From: Aquatica leii
Taxonomy: Eukaryota > Arthropoda > Insecta > Coleoptera > Lampyridae
Length of the DNA stretch: 64,000 bases
NCBI GenBank assembly: GCA_035610365.1
Contig: CM069439.1
Location: 9,936,001 to 10,000,000, forward strand
Direction: 5' to 3'
The notes beneath the pieces are model-generated. The model saw only the letters and a list, made by a program, of their open reading frames with translations. It was not told the origin of the DNA and did not search any database. Each line of letters opens with the position of its first letter. Positions within the stretch are counted from its first letter, which is position 1. The position numbers and the translations under genes were made by a program. Positions 1 through 10,310 of this stretch are shown here, in pieces.

Positions 1-1440
1 CCGGGCGTACAGATTTCAAAATATTAGGTCCGTCATCATTTGCTTTTTGATCTTTCAGTGTGCTTCTTTGATCCTGAAATAAGTCTGTTACGTATTTTTC
101 CAGGTTCTTTTGAACTCAGATTCTTCTAGTATCAGCTGGGTATTTTGCTTATCACACAAGATCACCGGTTTTTGTTTTCTGTAGTCACCTGATATTTCCT
201 TGACCTTGCGGTGCATAGCATAATCATCATGCTTCAGACTCATATCTTTTAATTCTTCACATTGTCTTTTGATCCAACATTCTTTTGTCTCTTTATCGTT
301 CTTTGCTGGTCTCCGTTTTTCTATGAGAGTCAACACTTCATCTGTCTTCCATTTAATCTTTTTAACATATTTTTCACTTTTAAGGTGTGGGTAACACAAT
401 CTTTTTATTCTTTCTTTAATGTCACTCCAGATAGTGCATACGCTTTTTTCATTTCTACATGTAAGTTGCGATATACTATTATTGAAATCATTTGCTGCTT
501 TTTTTCGTATGTCTTTATTTTTCAATTAGGACAGGTCTATTTGTCGGTTTTTCTGTTTTTTCATCGCGATCGGAATCAGTATCGGTGCCAGGATACGTTT
601 TTGCATGCTTCACACAATTTCTATATCGTTTGTTGACAAGAATGTAGTCGCTTTAGTTTCTCTTTGGTTTAGAGCTATCATGGACACTTTGTGGTGCTGT
701 CCAGGCATATAATCTGCGCGTAGTTCAAACCATGTGTTAGTTATTGCCATTTCAGTTTCCTGACAAAACTTATAAAGCTTATTACCTCTCTCGTTACTTT
801 GACCAAGTCCAAAGCTTCCAACCAAATATCTCCGGCGGCCGTGACCAATTTTTGCGTTGAAATCCCCCATTAAGAATGTCACTTTAGTTTCTTTTAATGT
901 TTTAATAATTTTATTGATTGATTTTTAGAAGTTTTTTACTTCGTTGTAATATTTCTTGTCGGTAGTAGGAGCCTGTAATATATTTATTTTGAATGGACAA
1001 CCTTGCAATTAAAGAAACAACTCTTTCGGAGTTAGTTATATATTTTACCAGATTTTCACAAACACTGCAACCCCATTTCTATGTTTTTGGTCTCTGCTGT
1101 TGTTTCCAGAGTAATATAAATTCTCATACTGGTGCTTACATACTCCTGTTCTTATTCAACGATGTTCGCTGACATCCATTAAATCTACATTAATACGTTT
1201 CATTTCCTGGATCAGATTCTCAAGCTTACCAGCTTCGTACAACGTTCTAACGTTCCACGTGGATATTTTTGTTGTACAATTCACTATATTGAGCCGGGAG
1301 ATTCTTCGCACCCCCTGCTCATTGAAGAGATGCCCGGGACTAGGGGTCATCGTTTTTAGTTTTCTCGCCATAGTGAATTCCTTGGGAAGAATTATCAGGG
1401 GTGGGATTGCGTTGCGTTCCCTGATTTAGTTCAGTACATG
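1..1440 (-). mobile_element. 5' part of a non-LTR retrotransposon (RTE/CfdP2-like LINE)
   Basis: The element reads leftward and runs off the window at position 1. Its 5' end lies near 1440, where transposase coding sequence (next feature) stops and a different leader begins. An ATG at 1371 opens the protein. Only the leader, the endonuclease and the start of the linker to the reverse transcriptase are inside the window. The family assignment rests on the style of the apurinic-like endonuclease and linker, which resembles the widespread insect craniofacial-development-protein-2-like LINE proteins. The break at 1440 looks like an insertion into the transposon on its right, since the transposase reading runs directly into LINE leader sequence. 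Confidence 0.7.
88..1371 (-). pseudogene. LINE ORF2 N-terminal endonuclease, broken
   Basis: Three open blocks in order on the minus strand make up one decayed protein. Block 1371-1156 carries STWNVRTLYEAGKLENLI and ends in a VSEHR motif, the usual start of an APE-like endonuclease, whose job is to nick the target DNA for target-primed reverse transcription. Block 882-610 carries GDFNAKIG, the conserved D/N motif of the same fold, followed by NTWFE. Block 525-88 is a basic, charged linker with the look of the region before the reverse transcriptase. The blocks are in different frames and separated by gaps, so the gene is dead. The reverse transcriptase itself would lie left of the window. Confidence 0.7.
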
Positions 1441-2170
1441 GGTAACAGACAGACAGGTTCATCCATAATATTAGTGGCAGAAAATTTTGATTCTTCCGAA
1501 TCATATTTAATAGCCAGTGGTTCAGTCTAGTATCATAATCAGTAGCTTTTAATGCCCGATCTAAAACAATGTAAGGATGCATATTATTCTCAGAAGAATT
1601 TTGTGGACAATTGTCTTAGGGATTTGCAGGTTGTTGGAAATTTTTCTTATGCTTAAGGTAGGATCGTCATGCACGTAGGCCAAACGCCGTTCTTCCGTAA
1701 TCACCTAGCCAATTTTCAATACATTGGAGAAAAACGTCTTCTTTGTGGAAATTGCATTGCATACTGCCGCGCTACAATGACTGCATTTTCAAAATATTGA
1801 AAATAAATGCGTAACATATGACACGTTTCTGCGTTAGTAAATTGCACGTTTTTAAAAAAAAATGGATTAAAAAGGAAATCTAAACTACAGAAACTATCAG
1901 GACTAACTTTAACATTTTTTTTATAAATTGAGAACGGATAGAGACTTCTGTCGAAAGACCATAACATGTTTTTGCAAACGAGATATCAAATATTCAAATA
2001 GGTTGAATGGTTCAGGAGATATAAAAATGTAAATATTGAAAAATGCCGTGGCCTCTTTACGAATTTCAAAATAATTTTTGCTTTAGTTAAAGGATTTTTT
2101 CCCAAACCTCTAAGCCTACCATTGTCGAGATACAACCGCTCCGTACCTTTATGCGAACACCCGGTATATT
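1440..2170 (-). mobile_element. DUF4817-type DDE transposon fragment, interrupted by the LINE
   Basis: Reading leftward, 1967-1716 encodes FTNAETCHMLRIYFQYFENA followed by VARQYAMQFPQRRRFSP. This is the helix-turn-helix DUF4817 domain common in insect mariner-like transposases. A second frame around 1700-1600 gives ITEERRLAYVHDDPTLSIRK, the second DNA-binding helix region. A third block (1582-1455) gives LKATDYDTRLNHWLL and NQNFLPLILW, the stretch before the first catalytic aspartate. There the frame passes into LINE leader, so the catalytic half is missing here. The probable right end is ACCGGGTGTTC at about 2165 on the minus strand, next to a TA; no matching left end is visible. Frameshifts make it inactive. 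Confidence 0.65.
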
Positions 2171-2229
2171 CTCTCAATGGGCAAGACAAACGTAATCTGT
2201 CACCTTTATACAAACCAGACATTTTTTAT

Positions 2230-3365
2230 TGATATGTAAAACAGCAAAAATGCTAAAATCTTTTTTTTTAAATCCGCGATTAATTTCTTCTTTCGCAAAA
2301 TCAGTAAAATCTCGCGATTCTATCTTCTTTTAGGTAATTTTTAATTTTTCTTCAATAATTAATTCTTACTAAAAAATTTTGCGTTAACACGATCTGTTAA
2401 TGCATTCGTTTTTTTTAAAGGGATACTCAATTAAAAAGAATTAAAAAAAAATTCTAGCTTTTCGATACTTAAAAACTGACTATTGATTTTTATAGCATTC
2501 GATAAGCAGTAATGTTTCACATACTTTAAAAATATTATGTTAAAATAAACGTGCACGTGCCTTATCTTAATCATCCGAATTTTGTAAAACGTTTTGTACC
2601 AGTTGAATTTTTGATTAAACAGAAACTTCCTAAAAAATAAACTATTCTAGAAAATAATGAACTGAATACTGAAACAATTACTTTTCGTGTATCTAGAAAT
2701 TCCAGTGTATTAAAAAGCTATGCTTGATTAACTATTTAGGTATCCGAATCTTGGATCCTTCCATAAACAATTTACAGTTCCATTTACTTTACTACCGAAT
2801 AAATTATTAATGTATAATTCACTGCGTGTAACGGTTTTCAAATAACAATGGCGTTCATTTTATAGCAACGTAAGGAATAGTATATTTAGTTTTCACATAT
2901 TAATTGTTCTATTTTTTTTGTAACAGAATTTGTTGCGCTAGGATTTATAACATAAAACTTTATCTACATAAATAACTCAAATCATCCGCTCTATGATACA
3001 GATGATCTAATGCTTTAACCGGCGAAGCCATTTTCACACTGCTATTAGATTACTTGCACTGTGTAAATTTATAATATTTTATTATCTATTAAAATTTACG
3101 GTGCAATTATTATAGTCAATAAGCTGCATCGTCTATTTTTACAATCAAAACTTCCCATTACCAAATGGTCTATTATTAATTAGATTTTTTGCAACAAAAA
3201 ATTGTACTAGGTAACATTTTATATAGTAGTCATCGAATTCTAGAGACTGCACTATTTTGATACGTTATTTGTTCGTATACGTCAACATCAACAAATTTTC
3301 AGCATTTGTTTAGGCAGATACTAGAAACAATTGCAATTCTTAATTTTTGCACAATAAAACACAAC
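2230..3365. other. AT-rich non-coding stretch
   Basis: I see no long reading frame, RNA gene or terminal repeat here. The sequence is AT-rich with scattered homopolymer runs, like intergenic or intronic DNA elsewhere in the window. Confidence 0.6.
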
Positions 3366-3369
3366 CACG

Positions 3370-3600
3370 CACTTTTTTTAAGACCGTCTTAGGATTGAAA
3401 GAGTTTACGTTAGAAGCTCTTTCTCACTCACCAACAGAGGATTACGTGTTTAGGAGTTTAGACAATTTATAACAGAGAAGCAATTCAACTTACAAAGTGC
3501 TGTCAAAACTGCCTTTCGGGAGTGCATACGTCAAGCTTTTGCAGAAACTAAAATACCAGTTACTGTTGAAATAGCTAGCAAGACCTTGTCGATGGAGTAA
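3370..3600 (+). pseudogene. mariner transposase C-terminal remnant
   Basis: A plus-strand reading contains LEALSHSPTEDYVFRSLD and then FITEKQFNLQSAVKTAFREC. This resembles the C-terminal end of mariner transposases (the HPPYSPDLAPSDYHLFRSL region followed by the KxF and AV..FF segment). The segment holding the third catalytic aspartate is shortened to SHSPTED, so the catalytic triad is damaged. No inverted terminal repeats were found nearby. The reading ends at a stop about 3597. A short old fragment; the call depends on similarity I recall rather than a search. Confidence 0.55.
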
Positions 3601-4099
3601 GCAAATACGTGGATCTATAATTCATTTAAAAATTGCACATAAAATGAAACAATCGAATTAAAACATTTATCAACTTAATCTCATTTCAGCATGAGTTAAT
3701 TACATTAATTACTATTACTAAACAAACTAAATAAAATCATTAATTAAAATGAAATTCGTTGTTAGTTGTTTATATATAATTACGTTATTTCAAGTACGTG
3801 TAATAAACATTACGGTTTAATTTTTTAATTAAATTTTGCTTTTAAGCGTTGGTATTCTATGTATCCTCATTTTAGAATTAATTGGTTGAACAGCAGTTAT
3901 GCCCAATTACATATTTTCAAAGAGCATGCTTATAATATTGATTCCAAAACACTATGACGCTAAGTAAATAAAATTTCATACCGAGATTAGAACGTCTTTC
4001 GGGTTTGGACCGTGTTGATGTTATAACTGAGTCAACGTTTCGCCCAATTTCGTAAGGGGTTTAATCAGGGCGTGAACGAAATCGAAAACTTAAAGAAAT

Positions 4100-4311
4100 T
4101 GTGGCGGTTGACAATACCGCAATAGCGCCAGCCAATTAAAACACCTCCCGCACATGTGAAAATGCAGCCTCCACCGCGTCAACACGTGCAATATGCGAAC
4201 CGAATATTATTTTATTTTAGTTTGTAAATATTATTGCTGTAAATAAATCGTTCGTAGTAGTAAGTAATTTAGTTTAGTTTAGTATTACATTTAATATCGC
4301 GACCCCCCACA
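4100..4311 (+). repeat. 5' LTR of the Gypsy element (212 bp)
   Basis: It begins TGTGGCGGTTGACA and ends GCGACCCCCCACA, with TG...CA ends. AATAAA occurs at 4242-4247. Compared with the 3' LTR it lacks about 40 bases after CACATGTGAAAA. Confidence 0.92.
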
Positions 4312-4335
4312 GTGGTGACTTATACGACGTGATTT
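4312..4335 (+). promoter_or_regulatory. primer-binding site, tRNA-Trp type
   Basis: Immediately after the LTR comes TGGTGAC, then CGACGTGATT after a short altered stretch. The CsRn1-clade site is TGGTGACCCCGACGTGA, complementary to the 3' end of tRNA-Trp; here the CCC is replaced by a few other bases. Confidence 0.65.
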
Positions 4336-4359
4336 AAGTGACATCGCGAAGAAAAAAAA

Positions 4360-5165
4360 TTGCAAACGACAACGTGGTCGCTTCTTTGGTATCTTAATTG
4401 CAACGTTACCTTTATGTTACCGCCATTCTGGCCAGAGCAACCTGCGGCGTGGTTTGTCCAAATTGAGGGACAATTTTTAGTAAACGGTGTGACAGACGAC
4501 GCGAAGAAATATTACTTAGTGACCGGTAGTTTGAACTCTCGATATGTCTCGGTATTGGACATTATAGTGGCGCCTCCAGCGGAAAACAAATACGACAAAA
4601 TCAAAAGCGAGCTCATAGATCGCTTGTCGACATCACAGGAAAAGAAGACTCGGCAGTTACTAGACAGGAAACCGAGCCAGTTCGTACTTCACTTACGTGG
4701 ACAATGCCGGACGAGTTGCTACGCACAATCTGGATGAGTCGTTTACCGGCTTACATCCAAGCTATATTAGCAATAGTCGCAACCCAACCTTTAGACGACC
4801 CTGCCAGGCTTGCAGACATGGTGCACGAAACATGGCCTAAAGGGTCATCAGTGACGGCATGTAACGCAGTTCCCGCGCCTTACGCTACCGAATTCCAAAC
4901 CGACGCCAAAGGCGTTTCCGACAACGCATTCGATGTTAGCGCCATCTCACTACAATTGGCAGCAATATTATCATGGTTGGAACGACTGGAACAACATGGC
5001 CGATCAACCGAGCGCCAAACAAACCACCGTTTTTATAATTACAAAAGACGCTCCCGCTCTCGAAGCCGACCTCGAATAAACAATCCGGATCACTGTTTTT
5101 ACCACGACAGATTCGGCAACAAAGCTCGTAAGTGTCGAAAGCCATGCACTTTTCAAAAAAACTGA
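4360..5165 (+). pseudogene. gag of the Gypsy element, frameshifted
   Basis: Gag packages the element RNA. The first block (4360-4710) contains LPPFWPEQPAAWFVQIEGQF and RLSTSQEKKTRQLL, typical of the CsRn1-like capsid. The frame then shifts; the second block (4704-5165) continues with PDELLRTIWMSRLPAYIQA. At its end (about 5090-5155) is CFYHDRFGNKARKC followed by RKPC, a Cys-x2-Tyr-His type knuckle with C-H-C-C spacing instead of the retroviral CCHC. The shift near 4700 looks like a small deletion. Around 260 residues remain, close to the usual size for this clade. Confidence 0.85.
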
Positions 5166-5480
5166 GCAAGCTGTTTATCGAGGCGGCAGTAGACACGCAT
5201 GCAGGACAACACCGTTTTTTTGTGACCGATAAAGTTGACGAAGTACAGTATTTAGTGGATACTGGTGCCGACGTTTCGGTGTAAAAAGCGCAGTTAATGG
5301 GGTAAAATTCTGTACATACGGTTTAGTGTATAAGAATTTAAATTTAGGTTTAAGGCGTGCCTTTTTGTGGAACTTTTTAATAGTAGACATTGATAACGCG
5401 ATAATTGGTTCAGATTTTTTGAAACATTACGGACTGATTGTAGATTTAAGGAACCTTAGATTAGTAGATAGTGTGACAAG
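5166..5480 (+). pseudogene. aspartic protease of the Gypsy element, broken
   Basis: The retroviral-type protease that would process the polyprotein. The active-site motif DTGA is intact at 5258-5269 within QYLVDTGADVSV, but a TAA at 5282-5284 follows directly. The C-terminal half reappears in another frame at 5326-5480, with AIIGSDFLKHYGLIVDLRN, the second conserved protease segment. Broken by at least one stop and one shift. Confidence 0.82.
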
Positions 5481-5639
5481 TTTAGTTAGTGTTGGACACG
5501 TACGTGCCGCAAATATGCACTCTATAAAGACATACATCGGTGAAACAACGAAAATATATTTAAACTTAATACAAAGATATCCTAAAGTTGTTACCCCGAC
5601 ATCAGCTGGTAATTGTGTAGAACACCAGGCCCTGCAATC

Positions 5640-6362
5640 TCAAGTCGCCCGCAAAGGTTAGCTCCAGACAAACTCACCTCTGCGAAAAGGGAGTACGATG
5701 ACCTAATAAGTGCAGGAATTATTTGACGGTTTTTCAGCGAGTGGAGTTCACCATTACATCTTGTAACCAAGAAGAATGGAGAATGAAGACCATGCGGAGA
5801 TTATCACGCTCTCAACGCTCAAACGATACCAGACAATTACCCAGTACGACACATCGAAGATTTCTTCCAATCATTGCATGGAAAAACAATATTTTCCACT
5901 ATTGATTTGGAAAAGGCATATCATCCGATTCCAGTAACCGCAGATGTCAAGAAAACAGCCATAACAACGCTCTTTGGTCTATTTGAATATATTATGTCTT
6001 TTGGATTGAGAAATGCTGCACAGACTTTTCAGCATTTTATCGATGAGGTTACTCCGGGTCTTGACTTTTGCTTCCTCTATATCGACGACATCATTGTGTT
6101 TTCGGATGGTGAAAATCAACATATGGAACACCTGCAAATACTCTTTGAGCGTTTTACAAAATACGGTGTAATCATTAATCCGAAAAAGTGTGATTTTAGG
6201 AAGGGCACTGTAAATTTTCTTGAATACAACATATCCGCAGAAGGCATCCAACCACCTCAAGAAGAAGTACAAGGAATCCATGATTATCCTCGACCACAAA
6301 CCATTAAAAACCTACGAAGGTTCCTGGGTATGTTAAACTTTTATCGAAGATTCAAGTTTGTT
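5640..6362 (+). pseudogene. reverse transcriptase of the Gypsy element, broken
   Basis: Copies element RNA into DNA. The fingers are in two frames at 5660-5905 (PDKLTSAKREYDDLISAGII, then a stop, then SSPLHLVTKKNGE). The palm is open from 5874: [15 protein letters not shown] holds the first catalytic aspartate, [17 protein letters not shown] follows, and the polymerase box [11 protein letters not shown] is at about 6072-6104 with YIDD at 6078-6089. Thumb sequence [13 protein letters not shown] ends the block at about 6355. Catalytic residues are still present but the gene is split by a stop and shifts. Confidence 0.9.
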
Positions 6363-6865
6363 AAAAGGAACTAAAAACAGCAAAGAGAGAATGGACAGAT
6401 GATAACATCAAAGCCTTTGAAGAAGTTAAGAGCATCTTTTTATCTTGTACGCTATTGGTACACCTGAACGCAAGTGCTCTTCTAGCCATCACAGTCGATG
6501 CTGTAGACAAAGCAGTTGGTGGTGTCTTGGAACAATTGCAAAACGGAATCTGGGAGCCTTTGTCCTTCAATTCACAAAAATGAAACCCAGCACAATGTAA
6601 TTACAGTACCTACGACTGGGAATTACTCACCGCCTATGTTGCTGTGAAACGTTTTAGGCACAGTGTTGAGGAAAGGCAATTCACCATCTATACAGACCAC
6701 ACGCCACTTACTTTTGCTTTCCAACAAAAACAGAAAAAGACTTCACCAAGGCAACTAAGATATTTGGATTTTACTTTGCAGTTCAGAACTGATATACATA
6801 GCAGGTACAGAGAATCTCGGATAGATGCAATAACAGCACAGCCTGACCGTTATATATTGAGCTAG
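6363..6865 (+). pseudogene. RNase H of the Gypsy element, broken
   Basis: Degrades the RNA strand during reverse transcription. The reading includes HLNASALLAITVDAVDKAVG (6460-6520) where the first catalytic aspartate sits, a stop near 6582, YSTYDWELLTAYVAVKRFRH (about 6603-6662), then FTIYTDHTPLTFAF (6682-6723) with the DH pair. It ends around 6860 (ITAQPDRY). At least one stop interrupts it, so it is not functional. Confidence 0.85.
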
Positions 6866-6879
6866 CAAAATCGCAACAA

Positions 6880-8083
6880 TCAGACGTCGAACTTCAAGAG
6901 TTGTTGACGAAAGGAACAGATATCGAACTAAAGCTTTTCTATTTCAACTACAATGCAAAGGTTTATTGTGATACGTCCACAACAAAAGTTCGACCGTATC
7001 TAACGCTGTCATATCGCAAACCAATGTTTGACAAGCTACACAACCAGTACCAGGTGCATTCCCATTACCTGAAGCTCGTTTCGATCATGTCCATTTAGAC
7101 TTAATTGGTCCTCTACCGCATTGCCAAGGAAACACATATTGTCTCACATGTATCGATCGCTTCACACGACGGGTCTAAGTGATACCTTTAAGATACATCG
7201 AAGTCAACACAGTAGCCAAAGCTTTCGCGTACAATTGGATCGCTTGATTTGGAGTACCACTCCGAATTACTACAGATCGCGGGAGGCAGTTCGAGTGCCA
7301 ATTATTCTCCAGCCTTGCAAATTGCATGGGGTCTGAACACTGTTTAACCACAAGTTACCATCCCCAAGCTAATGGAATGGTGGAGCGCATGCACCGACAA
7401 TTGAAAGCTGAATTAACTTGCTACAATACCACCAATTGGGTAGATGCCATACCAACGGCATTATTAGGGATGCGTTCGGCTTACAAAGAAGACCTAAGGC
7501 CACCAGTGCTAAATTGGTCTATGAGCAACCGCTACGATTGCCATGCATGTTTTTCGAACCTTCTTCAAAAAAATCGCCTCACATATTATTACAAGAATTA
7601 CAAAAAAGCTTTGACAATATGGTAGCAACGCCAGCATCGCATTATACCGCTTCAAAGGTTTTCATTCCAACGGACTTATGCACTTGCACCCAGGTATTCG
7701 TGCGTAGTAGGATTATCAAAAAGCAATTGCAGCCCACTTATGATGGTCCATTTGAAGTTCTGACACGAAACGACAATAATGCTTTCACGATTAAAAGAAA
7801 GAAAAAGGCTATATGCGTAAACATCAACCAGGTCAAACCCGCTTTTATTAGCGAAGAAATCATAAAAGCAACCTCTACAGAATGGCATTTAGAACAACAA
7901 CCAGCGAAACAAAATACTATTAACGTAATTGCAGAACCAGCAACTGGAACCGTAGTGGTGGAACGCAAAAATACACCAAGCACATCACAGGATGCGACAA
8001 AGATTAATAATCGCACTGTGATAATTCGTATTCCGAAAACACGGTCAGGTCAAACAATTTGTTTACCTGCACGATATCAATAA
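6880..8083 (+). pseudogene. integrase of the Gypsy element, broken
   Basis: Would insert the DNA copy into the genome. The catalytic core is spread over several frames: FDHVHLDLIGPLPHCQGN (about 7080-7133) has the first D, ITTDRGRQFEC (about 7265-7297) the second D, and HPQANGMVERMHRQLKAEL (7356-7412) the catalytic E. The 221-residue block 7418-8083 holds the remaining C-terminal part: FVRSRIIKKQLQPTYDGPFE, TIKRKKKA and NINQVKPAFI, the usual CsRn1-like tail that may bind DNA. Frameshifts separate core and tail. Confidence 0.88.
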
Positions 8084-8118
8084 TCTTTCAATAATCGTTG
8101 TCACTAGCGAAGGAGTTA

Positions 8119-8373
8119 TGTGGCGGTTGACAAGACCGCAACAGCACCAGCCAATTAAAACACTTCCCGCACATGTGAAAACAAAAAAAGCTCAAGCCGA
8201 AGGAAATTGAGGCACTTGCTATGCAGATTCTACCGCGTCAACACATGCATATTGTAGCAAACCGAATATTATTTTATTTTAGTTTGTAAATATTATTCTT
8301 GTAAATAAACCGTCCGTAGTAGCGAGTAATTTAGTTTAGTTTAGTATTACATTTAATACCGCGACCCCCCACA
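8119..8373 (+). repeat. 3' LTR of the Gypsy element (255 bp)
   Basis: It begins TGTGGCGGTTGACA and ends GCGACCCCCCACA. It contains an extra segment of about 40 bases (about 8180-8220) missing from the 5' LTR. A short purine-rich run (GCGAAGGAG, about 8107-8115) just upstream could be the polypurine tract. Confidence 0.92.
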
Positions 8374-8399
8374 GAAGTAAACGATTATCTAACAAAGAA

Positions 8400-9510
8400 T
8401 CACTACAGAGCATTAACTTTTAAACCAACCTAGATTCTAAACTCCGTAGAAGTAACTTCAGGAGAAGTTGTTTCCGTATTTATAGAAGAAGTATCGTTGC
8501 GATGGGGTGAGTTTGATTCTGATTGGACTACGTTTAAAAAATGGGCATGTTTTTGATAAACCAGTAACAACCAGGAACCAAAGAGGGTATAGTTCAAACC
8601 GTTGTCACGATATGATGATTTCTGTTTCGGAGTTTTCTATTGAAAACAAATGGAGATCTTGCAATAACTGAGGGTTATCAAAATCTATATTGTGGCCTGT
8701 AGTAAAATAATGTCCCGCAACCGCAGACTTATGTGTTTTCTTTATACAAGGACTATGTTTTGAAATGACGGAACCACCATAACTTCACCGATATAAACTT
8801 ATATGAACAAGGAATGTGGTATATACCTTTAGATGAAAGTGTAAGAACTGTGTCTTCGGGAGAAGGAAAAATTTTACCTGTCGAGTAGAATATGGGTTTA
8901 ATACCATTCTTACGAAAAAATTTGCTTATTTGATCTGTGACCATATAAATGTAATTTTGTATTGGAATTTCGGATTGGAATCGGAAATGTCCTTAAGTAC
9001 TCGAGTACGGGGACGTAGACGACACTTCATATAATCTTTATTTAGTAAGGTTTTCGTAAAATGATGGAGTTTCGAATCTATATTCTCGGGTTGGCAAATA
9101 AAAAAAGTGCGAGGAACTAAAGATTCAATAACAGACCGTTTTTGTGCCGATGAGACTAAAGATATCTGTTCGTATCTGTGGGTTTGCGATAAACAGAAAG
9201 ACCGAAAAGTCTGTCGAGTTTACGTGTCATAAGAACGTCGAGAAATAAGAGAGAACCATTTTTTTGATTTCCAGGGTGAATTTGATATGATGATGTTGGT
9301 TATTTAGATGATTAAGAAACTTAAACAATTCAAGATGTATGAGCTGTTTAGTTTAGAAACTTCATTCGATTTAAGAATTTTTGCAGTGTAAATAGTTATA
9401 AGGTCTAAAGTGCAACACAAAACATTTATAGAAAATTTGATTCTTCTTTAAGAATCCGGTTAAGAGCACTAGTAAAATTAAACTCTTCTGATAGTACCGT
9501 ATTTCGTGAG
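8400..9510 (-). pseudogene. Penelope A: end of reverse transcriptase and GIY-YIG nuclease
   Basis: Penelope proteins join a reverse transcriptase to a GIY-YIG endonuclease. Reading leftward: FLNHLNNQHHHIKFTLEI (about 9270-9323) is the late reverse-transcriptase segment; KRSVIESLVPRTFFI and NKDYMKCRLR (9130-9020) follow. Next, in 8944-8753, come FRKNGIKPIFYSTGKIFPSP and KGIYHIPCSYKFISVK, the linker and the start of the GIY-YIG fold (IYHIPC replaces the usual VYxIPC). HKSAVAGHYFTTGHNIDF (about 8740-8680) is the nuclease C-terminal half. Internal stops and frame changes show it is dead. Confidence 0.75.
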
Positions 9511-10074
9511 TTATTTATCAAAATATTTAGACATTATTTATTACTGAACCTAATTTGTCTATATTTTGATAATTCATTTTAAAAACGAATTTAAAGTTTT
9601 GTGTTTTATTGTTGTTTTTAAACTGACACTTAAAGATAACGTCTCACAGGCTATTGAAATCAGAAAAATTAGGTTTTAAAAATGTTTGAAACATTGATTG
9701 ATTACTTGATTAACGTTTTTATGGAATCTTTTGATATGGTTGCCTTAGTCATGATTGTTAAAACAACATTTAACTACAACATTTATTTAAAAATACATAT
9801 TGAAACGTTTGAGAAATTATTCTCAAGAGCCTTCTCGAAGTTGTTATCTATTTTCCAGAACGTTCACCGAAGATGTTGAACATTCGCGAACGTTTCGCCA
9901 AAATGTATAAATGCGGTGCGAACAAATCATAGAGCAGTTATTCTAGCAATTCGAAGACCGCAATGTTAAGAAGATTATTCAAGTTTAAATAAATAAGTGA
10001 GTAAATCGTGTGTTCAGATAAATCTACGAAGTACTTTCAAGTGATAGTGCGATATAAATTAGTGTAAATGTTTC
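9511..10074. other. AT-rich stretch with a possible LTR-like promoter at its right end
   Basis: Mostly featureless AT-rich DNA. At 9830-10070 the composition changes: AGAGCCTTCTCGAAGTTG, TTCCAGAACGTTC and GCGAACGTTTCGCC precede GTATAAATG (about 9904), resembling the promoter part of an insect LTR. I found no second copy or clear TG...CA ends. Confidence 0.3.
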
Positions 10075-10310
10075 CCCGTTTCCAGTACGTGTTCGTACTA
10101 CCATATGTCAAAGGTACTACGGACCGTATAGGAAAAATGTTTTCTAAACACAACATTGTTATTCGATTTTCTAGTCTTCCTATTGGGTCAATTCTTAAAT
10201 CCGGTAAAGGACGTTATTTCTTTTCAATCTGATGGCGTTTATATCCTTCCTTGCTCTTGAAACTAGAAACGGGTTACCAAATTATGTTTGAAAACAGTAA
10301 ATTAAATAAA
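10075..10310 (+). pseudogene. Penelope-like fragment B
   Basis: A plus-strand frame reads LPYVKGTTDRIGKMF and then NIVIRFSSLPIGSILKSGKG. Another frame continues with VISFQSDGVYILPCS, the start of a GIY-YIG domain. The order (LPYVKGTTDRIGK... then IPC-type motif) is that of the linker between the two Penelope domains, comparable with the copy at 30388-30591. Only about 230 bases are recognisable. Confidence 0.62.

Larger units (their letters stand above)
4100..8373 (+). mobile_element. Gypsy (CsRn1-like) LTR retrotransposon, complete but decayed
   Basis: An internal region of about 3.8 kb lies between two direct long terminal repeats (4100-4311 and 8119-8373), each starting TGTGG and ending CCACA. 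Gene order is gag, protease, reverse transcriptase, RNase H, integrase, the Gypsy order. The primer-binding site matches tRNA-Trp as in the CsRn1 clade. The two LTRs differ at roughly 16-18 of about 205 aligned positions by my count plus one indel of about 40 bases, so the copy is not recent. Stops and frameshifts occur in every gene. Confidence 0.92.
3960..9510 (-). mobile_element. Penelope-like element A, split by the Gypsy element
   Basis: The coding 3' part is at 8374-9510 (minus) and its non-coding tail continues at 4099-3960, on the other side of the Gypsy insertion. The tail reads CACGCCCTGATTAAACCCC, then GGCGAAACGTTGACTC and a stretch ending near CGTTCTAATCTCGG, a layout I associate with Penelope 3' tails. 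The insertion left imperfect flanks GAAAT (4095-4099) and GAAGT (8374-8378). The element is 5'-truncated near 9510, as is usual for Penelope copies. Confidence 0.6.

Noticed and set aside
262-636. Plus-strand open frame of 124 codons
   Set aside because: Antisense shadow of the LINE endonuclease/linker on the minus strand; hydrophobic composition results from the complementary AT-rich coding sequence.
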